DNA of 64,000 nucleotides from Amaurobius ferox (lineage: Eukaryota; Arthropoda; Arachnida; Araneae; Amaurobiidae): positions 95,230,568 through 95,294,567 of the forward strand of contig OX578152.1 in NCBI GenBank assembly GCA_951213105.1, read 5' to 3'. The notes under the pieces were generated by a model. That model saw only the letters and a list, made by a program, of their open reading frames with translations. It was not told the origin of the DNA and searched no databases. The position numbers were made by a program, and so were the translations under genes. Shown one piece after another: positions 33,000-42,308 of the stretch (the first letter of the stretch is position 1; each line of letters begins with the position of its first letter).

Positions 33000-33545
33000 T
33001 GCGGCAGCAAAGACATCTGATCAAAGATGCCACACGAGCCAGTAACCGAATTATAAGAACAGAGGAGGAGCTAGCTTTTGCTCAGTGATTATAGTGTCGG
33101 TCTACGAAGGACCACGGCGACGCCAAATCGCCACAATGGTGACCCGGACGTGATTTGAACACGCAACCTTCTGATTCGCCACAATGATGACTGGACGTTT
33201 GAAATACGCAACCTTCCTCTCCAACGATCTCTCCATCTCAACACGAGATGGCAGCACCACACGGAGTCAGAACCCTTGACACTCCCTTCCTGGTTGACCA
33301 CAACTGTCCGTCACGCCGAGGCAACACGCCTCCCGGCCCTGACCGTCACGCCGAGGCGACACGCCTCTCGGCGCTTTCCGCATCAGCGAGGGGAGTGTGC
33401 GGCAGCAAAGACATCTGATCAAAGATGCCACACGAGCCAGTAACCGAATTATAAGAACAGAGGAGGAGCTAGCTTTTGCTCAGTGATTATAGTGTCGGTC
33501 TACGAAGCATCAGGTTCGGAACCACGGCGACGCCAAATCGCCACA
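33000..33545 (+). mobile_element. Complete miniature LTR retrotransposon (TRIM), 546 bp
   Basis: Two direct LTRs: 33000-33135 (136 bp) and 33398-33545 (148 bp). They start TGCGGCAGCAAAGACATCTG and end GACGCCAAATCGCCACA. They are nearly identical except that the left copy lacks 12 bp (CATCAGGTTCGG region). TATG flanks both sides (32996-32999, 33546-33549), and the uninterrupted family B sequence shows TATG once, supporting a target duplication. One base after the left LTR begins a primer-binding region, and GAGGGGAG (33388-33395) is a polypurine tract just before the right LTR. The 262-bp interior has no coding capacity, so it needs a partner element for movement. The 70-codon minus frame here is a shadow. 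The LTR could start two bases earlier (TGTGCGG). Confidence 0.88.
33137..33175 (+). other. Extended primer-binding region matching the tRNA-Trp 3' half
   Basis: The 39 bases starting TGGTGACCCGGACGTGATTT are the complement of the 3' half of an arthropod tRNA-Trp including CCA. As I know that tRNA, there is one difference. A usual primer-binding site is about 18 bases; here the match continues through the T arm and variable loop to the end of the anticodon loop. A diverged second copy follows at 33183-33219 (GATGACTGGACGTTTGAAAT), giving a roughly 48-bp tandem duplication that includes the LTR edge (CGCCACAATG). Confidence 0.7.
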
Positions 33546-34675
33546 TATGTAATATCATGCGATAAATTTGGTGACATCATTCTAGTGGTTAGCTCGTTCC
33601 ATTCATGAGAAAAGATACTTTGAGTAATACTTTTGTATTTGAATGTCAATAGTCATTTATCTGCTATAAGAAGAACTTATTTCTTCATTCATAACGCTTG
33701 GCGAGATTTCGGCGACGAATTTGGAGGAATGTCGCCAACTTGGTGACTTTTTTTAATATTGCCAAATTAACAAAAATCTTGCCAAATGGATAAAAATGAC
33801 GCTAAATCAATGAAAATGACGACTAATTGATGAAAATTCAATATCGTGGAAAAAATATAAGTATCTTAATAACCTATTTTTTACTGTAAAAGGAATAAAT
33901 TCATTGTATTATATATGTATAAGGATTTTATATTGCATATTTATATTACATGTTATATTTTGATATTGCATGTATAAGGAAAGTTATGTGCTGCGCACAT
34001 CAGATTTTTTTCTGAGAATTTGTATTACTGTACGAAATATGTATATAAAAGTGAATTAAAATGATTAATAGTTCTGTAAAAGATAAAGTGTACAAACCAT
34101 ATTTACCGCAATATGATGGTTTCTTCATATATTTCTTGTTTTCACTTTCCTTATATACACTGCTGGACAATTGCTAAGGATGGATGACACTATCACTCAT
34201 AGCAACCACAAAATGAAAGGAAACAAAATATGGAAAATTAGAATAAGTGCGAGATATAGTAAGAAGATGTGTGCGTATGCAAATTTTTCATTTCCACGTC
34301 TGTTCGTCACGTGATAGCTCTGATAAGAGATTTAAAGGATTTGACGCGTGTGGACAGTTGTTGCTCCAAGTGAAAGTTTTACGGGAAAGATTTAATTGAC
34401 GAACTTGAAATTTTTGGTATGTGTTCCCGATATCACTTAGATAATTTTACGCGTGGCCGTATTATTGGGAAGATCGAAGAAGGGCGATAAAAAAACAGAT
34501 GTTGCCAGGGGGTTCGACATCGCCCACAGCGTTGTTTTACGGCTGTAGATATTCTTTGTTAGAAGTACGACGGACGCCTGTAGGAGAGGGGTCGTCGCAA
34601 ACCCGACCGAATGAAAAATCGTTGCAAAACCGGCCGAATTCTAAATTGAGGGGGTAACAAAAGAGGCAGTTAACA

Positions 34676-34900
34676 GGGGGGGGGGGGGGGGGAGAGACTG
34701 GGCGCGTTTAAAAGTTGTTTTTTTATGTGTTTTTTAATTTTTTTGTTATTTTTGTTTATTTATTTTTCTGAATTTAAATCAATTTTCCTTCACACTTTAT
34801 CCAGGCTTAGGACTGGCAGTATTATTATTACTGGCGTGTTTAAAAATTGTTTTTTATCTGTTTTTTAAATTTTTTCTAAATTTTTTATGTGTTTTTTAAA
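34676..34900. other. G-run and T-rich low-complexity DNA inside the MULE
   Basis: A 17-base G-run at 34676-34692, then TTGTTTTTT-type runs and two diverged copies of a GCGTGTTTAAAAATTGTTTT block. Untranslated part of the MULE. Confidence 0.5.
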
Positions 34901-35345
34901 TTCCAATTTCTGCACGTATGAAATTTAATTTAATTTCTGTACGTATAAAAGGATTGTAAGGCATTTCCGGATGTCTTTGTTCAAATTGTACGCTTCGAGT
35001 GTATTCTTAATTTGTTCATCTACTTTTACGTACTTAAGTTTTCTTTTCTTTCCTTCAGAATTTAGGTATCTTCTATCAATTACATAATCGTAGTATTCCG
35101 CTTCTTTCTTTAAAGCTGTAACTACTTTCGAAAAGTTTGACTGTGGTCTGTTCATTATCGAGTTGAGTTTAAAATACCATCCTTCTACGGCGTTATTGGT
35201 TCGGTGACGAGCATCAAAAGAGTTCCATGTTTCTATTTCGAAAGTGGTGTTTTCTATCCATTGAGAAACAAAATAATCGTAAAACTTCTACAGAGAAGGA
35301 TCTGAAGGTGTTTTTTCTTGAATACACAGCCATCCTTCCTCAATA

Positions 35346-36800
35346 TCATCTACGATAGACTATTCTAGATAGATATTTCGTATTCTAGATAGATATCTAG
35401 AATACGAAAAAACCATTTTTAGCGTGACGTCTGTGTGTGTGTCTGTCTGTCTGTGTGTCTGTCTGTCTGCAGATATTGTATCCACTCTAACTAAAAAACT
35501 AATGGACCGAATTTCACAAAATTTGGTAAGTCACTTATGAGCGAGTCTGGTGCTGATTAGTTTTGGGTACGATTCGGGATAAAAGAACCCGCCTTTTTTT
35601 GCGAAATGGCTTGCAAAAGCTTGTATCCACACTAACTGAAAAACTAATGGACCGAATTTCAAAAATTCGATAGATGAGTCATTTGTGAGTTACTTTGGTG
35701 CTGATTAGATTTTGGTACGATTCGGAAAAAAATAACCTGCCATTTTTTGCAAAATGGCCCGCAAAAATCGTCAAAATCTAAAGTAAAGAACTAGGTATAC
35801 TCAAATATATCCAATAAATGCTCGTTTAATACGTATTTTTTAACGACAAAAAAAAATAAGACCAACCCCATTACACTAGGACTAGCCGTTCTCGAGATAT
35901 TTTAGTTTTTCGTATATTCTCTACGAAACCTTTGATCATATGTCCGGTTACCGAATGAGAACGAAAATTGAATTAAAAGTGAAATAAATTTAATTAAAAT
36001 AAAGAGAACGTGAATATAAGTCTGCAGGGAAAGTCATGTGCTGCCCACATCAGATTTTTTTTACTTTCCCTGCAATACGTGGTAATGTATAGGGAAAGTA
36101 TTAGAATCATGCCGAAAATCACAACTCGAGTTTTCGACGGATCTATACGTTTCGAGACCTCTAGAATACGAAAAAACCATTTTTAGCGTGACGTCTGTGT
36201 GTGTGTCTGTCTGTGCAGATTTTGTATCCACTCTAATTAAAAAACTAATTGACCGAATTTCATAAAATTTTGTAGGTATATCACTTGTGGGCGAATCTGG
36301 CGCTGATTAGTTTTGGGTACGATTCGGAATAAAAGAACCCGCCTTTTTTTGCGAAATGGCCCGAAAAAGCTTGTATCCACTCTAGCTAAAAATCTAATGG
36401 ACCGAATATCACAAAATTTGGTAGATAAGTCGCTTGTGGGTCATTCTGGTGCTGATTAGATTTTGGTACGATTCGAAAAAAACTAACCTGCCTTCTTTTG
36501 CAAAATAACCCGCAAAAATCGCCAAAATTTAAAATAAAGAACTACGTATGCTCAAATATATCCATTAAATGCTCGTTTAATACGTAATTTTTAACGAAGG
36601 AAAGAATAAGACCAACCCCATTACACTAGGACTAGCCGTTCTCGAGATATTTTTGTTTTTTCTCTACGCCACCTTTGAAAATGAGTCCAGTTACCAAATA
36701 AGAACGAAAATTGAATTATATGTGAATTAAATTTAATTAAAATAAAGAGAATGTGTATATAAGTCTGCAGGGAAAGTCATGTGCTGCCCACATCAGATTA
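35346..36800 (+). mobile_element. HINE-like family A copies A5 (5'-truncated) and A6, inside the MULE
   Basis: A5 begins mid-unit with a small inverted duplication (CTAGATAGATATTTCGTATT / CTAGATAGATATCTAGAATA) and ends at 36060. A6 runs 36061-36800, from ACTTTCCCTGCAATACGTGG to TGCAGGGAAAGTCATGTGCT, GCCCACATCAGAT. They are head-to-tail. Each carries GTCTGTCTG microsatellite and two subrepeats. Both edges join MULE coding sequence. Confidence 0.82.
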
Positions 36801-38198
36801 GTCAGATCAGATTTTTTAGTTCTGTGAAGACAACTTTTCACATCTGTTGCCGCCAAATCAGGCTTGCATACGTGAGAAGTTTCTTTCATTACACCATCTA
36901 CCTTAGTTAAATTCCGTCCTTTGCACTTCTTTCCTCTATGGATCCGATATTCATAGCGTTTATATAAAGCACATGGCTTTCCGTGATCCTTTTCAATTAT
37001 TTTCAGCTCTTCCATTACGACTCGAAATTGTCAAAAGGACTAAAATTATTGCACACCAAATCGAACTGCAAATGATGAGTGAAACGTTCCACAACTGCGC
37101 ACTGCCAAGCAGTTTGCTTCGTTTGCTTGATAAATGCTTCGAAATTGATTAACTCAGGAAATGAAACATACCAGGAAATGCATTATACCCCGGTCTTTTG
37201 TGACCGTTTGCGTGTCTTTTGTTCCCCCCACCCCCTCAATTTAGAATTAGGTCGGTTTTGCAACGATTTTTCAATCGGTCGGGAATGCACCGGTCGGGTT
37301 TGCCACAGCTTCGTAGGAGACAGGTACATTGTCCTATCGGTAAAAAGGGACCGGCGCACTACAGCTCAGCAGGTGGCATATCAGTTTCTTGCTACCACAG
37401 GATAGCGGATCTCCCGAAAAACTGTAGCCAGACGTTTGGGAGAAGGAGGACTATACGTCCGCAGACCTATTGTGTGTGTCCCATTGTCCAGATTGCACAG
37501 TACCGCCCGCTTGAAATGGTGTTGTGGGCATCGCAATTGGACCGAACACGACTAGGCTCGAATTTGGGTCAAAAATTACAATCCGTGAATACTGGAAGCC
37601 TATTGTTCTTTGATACAATCGAATGTTCAGAATCCCTTAAATTTTCGAGTGGAATTTTGAAAACATCATTAAAAAATAAAATCTTTTAATACATTTACGC
37701 AAATAGTAATTTCTTATCTAATTTTTCCATAGAAAACGATTATCATAAATTTTAGAACGCTACCATGAACCGTTCTCGAAATAGAGCGCATTTTCAAATA
37801 AATGTATAAAAAAATCTCATGAATTAAAAAAAATATATTATCTGTTGGGAAACATGTTCACTTTTCATATGTAATATCATGCAATAAATTTGGTGATATC
37901 ATTCTCGTGGATCTAGCTCATTCCATTGATGAGAAAAGATACTTTGAGTAATACTTTTGTATTTGAACGCCAATAGTCATAAGAATAACTTAATTTCCAT
38001 CCATAGCGCTTGGCGAGATTTTGGCGACGAATTTAGCGGAATGTCGCCAACTTGGCGACTTTTTCCAATGCTACCAAATTAATGAAAATCTTGCCAAATG
38101 GATAAAAATGACGCCAAATCAATGAAAATGACGCCTAATTGACGAAAATTCAATATCTTGGAAAGATTATAAGTATCTACTATAAGGATAACCTATTT

Positions 38199-41100
38199 TT
38201 ACTTTCCCTGCAATACATGGTAATGTATAGGGAAAGTATTGGAATCATGCCGAAAATCACAACTCGAGTTTTCGACGGATCTACACGTTTCGAGACCTCT
38301 AGAATACGAAACAACCATTTTTAGCGTGACGTCTGTCTGTGTGTCTGTCTGTCTGTCTGTGCCGATTTTGTATCCACTCTAACTAAAAAACTAATGGACC
38401 GAATTTCACTAAATTTTGTAAGTAAGTCACTTGTGGGCGGGGCTGGTGCTGATTAGTTTCGGGTACGATTCGAAATAAAAGAACCCGCCTTTTTTTGCGA
38501 AATGGCCCCCAAAAGCTTGTATCCACTCTAGCTGAAAAACTAATAGACCGAATTTCACAAAATTCGATAGATGAGTCACGTATAGGTCACCCTGGTGCTG
38601 ATTAGATTTTGGAACGATTCAGAAAAAAATAATCTGCCTTTTTTTGCAGAATGGCGCGCAAAAATTGTCAAAATCTAAACTAAAAAGCTACATATGCTCA
38701 AATATATCCATTAAATGCATGTTTAATGCGTAATTTTTAACGAAGAAAAGAATAAAACCAACCCCATTACACTAGGACTAGCCGTTCTCGAGATATTTTA
38801 GTTTTTCCTACTTTCCCTACGCCACCTTTGAAAATAAGCCAGGTTACCGAATGAGAACGAAAATTGAATTAAAAGTGAAATAAATTTAATTAAAATAAAG
38901 AGAACGTTAATATAAGTCTGCAGGGAAAGTCATGTGCTGCCCACATCAGATTTTTACTTTCCCTGCAATACATGGTAATGTATAGGGAAAGTATTGGAAT
39001 CATGCCGAAAATCACAACTCGAGTTTTCGACGGATCTACACGTTTCGAGACCTATAGAATACGAAACAACTATTTTTAGCGTGACGTCTGTGTGTGTGTC
39101 TGTCTGTCTGTGCAGGTTTTGTATCCACTCTAACTAAAAATCTAATGGACCGAATTTCACAAAATTTTGTAGGTAAGTCACTTGTGGGCGGGGCTGGTGC
39201 TGATTAGTTTTGGGTACGATTCGGGATAAAAGAACCCGCCTTTTTTGCGAAATGGCCCGCAAAAGCTTGTATCCACTCTAACTGAAAAACTAATGGACCG
39301 AATTTCACAAAATTCGGTAGATGAGTCACTTGTGGGTAACTCTGGTGCTGATTAGATTTTGGTATGATTCGAAAAAAAATGACCTGCCTTTTTTTGCAAA
39401 ATGGCCCGCAAAAATCGTCCAAATCTAAACTAAGGTGCTGGGTATACTCAAATATATCCACTAAATGCTGATTTAATACGTAATTTTTAAAGACGAAAAG
39501 AATAAGACCAACCCCATTACACTAGGTCTAGCCGTTCTCGAGATATTTTAGTTTTTCGTACTTTCCCTACGCCACCTTTGAAAATAAGCCAGGTTACCGA
39601 ATAAGAACGAAAATTGAATTAAAAGTGAAATAAATTTAATTAAAATAAAGAGAACGTTAATATAAGTCTGCAGGGAAAGTCATGTGCTGCTCACATCAGA
39701 TTTTTAATTTCCCTGCAATACATGGTAATGTATAGGGAAAGTATTGGAATCATGGCGAAAATCGCAACTCGAGTTTTCAACGGATCTACACGTTTCAAGA
39801 CCTCTAGAATACGAAAAAACCATTTTTAGCGTGACGTATGTGTGTGTGGTCTGTCTGTGTGTCTGTCTGTGCAGATTTTGTATCCACTCTAACTAAAAAA
39901 GTAATTGACCGAATTTCATAAAATTTGGTAGGTAAGTCACTTGTGGGCGAATCTGAGGCAGATTAATTTTGGGTACGATTCAGAATAAAAGAACCCGCCT
40001 TTTTTTGCGAAATGGTCCGCAAAAGCTTGTATCCACTCTAACTAAAAAACTAATGGACCGAATTTCACAAAATTCGGTAGATAAGTCACTTACGGACTAC
40101 TCTGGTGCTGATTAGATTTTGGTACGATTCGGAAAAAAATAACCTGCCTTTTTATGCAAAATAGCCCGCAAAAATCGTCAAAATCTAAACTAAAGAACTA
40201 GGTATACTCAAATATATCCATTAAATGCTCGTTTAATACGTAATTTTTAACGACGAAAAGAATAAGATCAACCCCATTAAACTAGGAATAGCCATTCTCG
40301 AGATATTTTAGTTTTTCGTATTTTCTCTACGCCACCTTTGAAAATAAGTCCGATTACCGAATGAGAACAAAAATTGAATTAAAAGTGAAATAAATTTAAT
40401 TAAATAAAGAGTACGTGAATATAAGTCTGCAGGGAAAGTCATGTGCTGCCCACATCAGATTTTTTACTTTCCCTGCAATACATGGTAATGTATAGGGAAA
40501 GTATTGGAATCATGCCGATAATCGCAACTCGAGTTTTCGACGGATCTACACGTTTCGAAACCTCTAGAATACGAAAAAACTATTTTTAGCGTGACGTCTG
40601 TCTGTCCGTACAATGTATGTATCCACTCTAACTCAAAAACTAATGGACCGAATTTCATGAAATTTGGTAGGTGAGTCACTTGAGTTTGACCCTTGTGCTG
40701 ATTACTTTTTGGTACAATTCGTAAAAACAGAACCCGCCTTTTTTTGCGAAATGGTCCGCAAAAGCTTGTATCCACTCTAACTAAAATACTAATTGATCAA
40801 ATTTCACAAAATGTAGTAGGTAAGTTACTTGTGGGATACTCTGGTGCTGATTTGATTTTGGTATTATTCGGAAAAGAACAGCCTGCCTCTTTTTACGAAA
40901 TGGTCCTTAAAAATCGCAAAAAGCTAAAAAAAATCTACGTATGTTCAAATATATTAATTAAATGCTTGTTTTATGCTTCATTTTTGATGAGGAAAAGAAT
41001 AAGAACAACTCCAGTACTCTAGGACTAACCGTTCTCAAGATATTTGAGATTTTCGCATTTAGTTATGCCGATTTTGGGAAAATGTCCAATTAACAAATAA

Positions 41101-41232
41101 AAACAGAAATTGAATTAAAAATACAAATTTAGTTTTATTTTGTGCAATTAAACTCAATGAATTATTAAAGAAATAAAGAAAAAATGAATTTGAGTCTGCA
41201 GGGAAAGTCATGTGCTGACCACATCAGATTTT
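38199..41232 (+). mobile_element. Tandem array of four HINE-like family A units (A7-A10)
   Basis: Unit starts fall at about 38199, 38955, 39705 and 40466, giving units of roughly 750-765 bp placed head-to-tail. Each starts ACTTTCCCTGCAATACATGG with a mirrored ATGTATAGGGAAAGT. It continues with TCGAGTTTTCGACGGATCTA, TAGCGTGACGTCTGTGTGTG and (GTCT)n, two 150-bp subrepeats, and CTAGGACTAGCCGTTCTCGA. It ends TCTGCAGGGAAAGTCATGTG, CTGCCCACATCAGA and a T-run. The array sits between CCTATTTTT and ACTGTAAAAG, which are contiguous in the uninterrupted family B copies, so it inserted at a T-run. Antisense frames of 85-116 codons are by-products of the subrepeats. Confidence 0.88.
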
Positions 41233-42308
41233 TTTACTGTAAAAGTAGTAAATTCATTGCATTATATAAGGAAAATCATGTGCTGACCATATCAGATTTT
41301 TTACTGTAAAAGTAGTAAATCCATTGTATTATATAAGGAAAGTCATGTGTTGACCACATCAGATTTTTTTTACTGTAAAAGTAGTAAATTCATTGCATTA
41401 TATAAGGAAAGTCATGTGCTGACCACATCAGATATTTTTACCGTAAAAGTAGTAAAATCATTGCATTATATAAGGAAAGTCATGTGCTGACCACATCAGA
41501 TGGTTTTTACTGTAAAAGTAGTAAATTCATTGCATTATATAAGGAAGTCATGTGCTGACCACATCAGATTTTTTTACTGTAAAAGTAGTAAATTCATTGC
41601 ATTATATAAGGAAAATCATGTGCTGACCACATCAGATTTTTTTACTGTAAAAGTAGTAAATCCATTGCATTATATAAGGAAAGTCATGTGTTGATCACAT
41701 CATATTTTTTTTACTGTTAAAGAAGTAAATTCATTGCATTATATAAGGAAAGTCATGTGCTGACCACATCAGATATTTTTAATGTAAAAGTAGTCATTGC
41801 ATTATATAAGGAAAGTCATGTGGTGACCACATCAGATTTTTTCACCGTAAAAGTAGTAAATTCATTGCATTATATAAGGAAAGTCATGTGCTGACCACAT
41901 CAGATGTTTTTTACTGTAAAAGTAGTAAATTCATTGCATTATATAAGGAATTGCTGATTGAAGTCATGTGCTGACCACATCAGATTTTTTTTACTGTAAA
42001 AGTGGTAAATTCATTGCATTATATAAGGAAGTCATGTGCTGACCACATCAGATTCTTTTTACTGTAAAAGTAGTAAATTCCTTGCATTATATAAGGAAGT
42101 CATGTGCTGACCACATCAGATTTTTTTACTGTAAAATTTGTAAATTCATTGCATATAAGGAAAGTCATGTGCTGAGCACATGAGATTTCTTTACTATCAA
42201 AGTAGTAAATTCATTGCATTATATAAGGAAAGTCATGTGGTGACCACATCAGATTGTTTCAGTGAAAAAGTAGTAAATTCATTGCATTATATAAGGAAAG
42301 TCTTTAGT
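41233..42308 (+). repeat. 68-bp satellite derived from the family B 3' end, about 16 copies
   Basis: The unit reads TTTTTACTGTAAAAGTAG, TAAATTCATTGCATTATATA, AGGAAAGTCATGTGCTGACC, ACATCAGAT and repeats every 66-69 bp (for example CATGTGCTGA at 41413, 41481 and 41549). It is the last segment of family B, as seen once at 61500-61575. One unit (41941-42000) carries a small insertion. The short ORF at 41500-41694 is made of the repeat. Confidence 0.95.

Larger units (their letters stand above)
32461..34010 (+). mobile_element. HINE-like repeat, family B (copy B1, with a miniature LTR element inside)
   Basis: Starts ACTTTCCTTATATACATAAT with a mirrored TATAAGGAAAGT that forms a 5' hairpin, then TCGAGTTTTCGACGGGAGAG, a GTGTGTGTCAGTGAGTCTG tract, ATGGAGCGATTGGAAACAAA, GAACCGTTCTCGAGATATTG and AATATCATGCGATAAATTTG. 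It ends in TATAAGGAAAGTTATGTGCT, GCGCACATCAGA and a T-run. Without the insertion at 33000-33545 it would be about 1 kb. The 3' subTIR is the inverse of the 5' start. Confidence 0.8.
34597..37303 (-). pseudogene. Mutator-like element (MULE) with TIRs and FLYWCH-type N terminus, core lost
   Basis: Ends are inverted repeats of at least 60 bp: GCAAACCCGACCGAATGAAA from 34597, and the same on the minus strand from 37303 with a 10-bp extra block. Both share AAAAATCGTTGCAAAACCG and TCTAAATTGAGGGGGT. On the minus strand the transposase starts at 37015 (MEELKIIEKDHGKPCALYKR). KCKGRNLTKVDGVMKE follows, a FLYWCH-type DNA-binding region that appears to lack the central W-C part. The C-terminal section lies at 35345-34925 and holds FDARHRTNNAVEGWYFKLNS, the conserved end of MULE transposases, with one internal stop. 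The central DDE domain is gone and two family A repeats occupy its place (35346-36800). I see no convincing 9-bp target duplication. Confidence 0.85.
34158..37562 (+). pseudogene. Tc1-like transposon, split by a MULE and 3'-truncated
   Basis: The terminal inverted repeat CACTGCTGGACAATTGCTAA starts directly after TA at 34156-34157. The transposase start is probably ATG at 34419 (MCSRYHLDNFTRGRIIGKIE), followed by a stop and frame change and then GFDIAHSVVLRL. It breaks at 34597 where the MULE enters. It resumes after 37303 as GDRYIVLSVKRDRRTTAQQV and ATTGYRISRKTVARRLGEGG, the second half of the paired-like DNA-binding domain of Tc1 transposases. It then reads LKWCCGHRNWTEHDWA and stops at about 37562. 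The DDE catalytic domain and the 3' TIR are missing, replaced by family B sequence, so the copy is dead. Confidence 0.88.
34144..38198 (+). mobile_element. HINE-like repeat, family B (copy B2) carrying nested insertions
   Basis: The 5' end ACTTTCCTTATATA at 34144-34157 is interrupted by a Tc1 element inserted at TA. Family B sequence resumes near 37560 (AAAAATTACAATCCGTGAAT) and runs to CCTATTTTT at 38198. There the family A array (38199-41232) interrupts it. The 3' end continues at 41233 (ACTGTAAAAGTAGTAAATTC). The segment between the 5' end and 37560 has lost about 230 bp of B together with the 3' half of the Tc1. Confidence 0.75.

Noticed and set aside
33137..33219. tRNA-Trp gene
   Set aside because: Only the 3' half is present, in reverse complement directly after an LTR, with no 5' half or A box. 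It is a primer-binding region, not a gene.
33089..33301. Arginine/tryptophan-rich 70-codon minus ORF in the TRIM
   Set aside because: It overlaps the LTR edge, the tRNA-derived tract and its duplicate; no coding element is expected in a TRIM.
41233..42308. 68-bp regular array considered as a CRISPR array
   Set aside because: Whole units are repeated, with no unique spacers, in a eukaryotic transposon context. It is a satellite.
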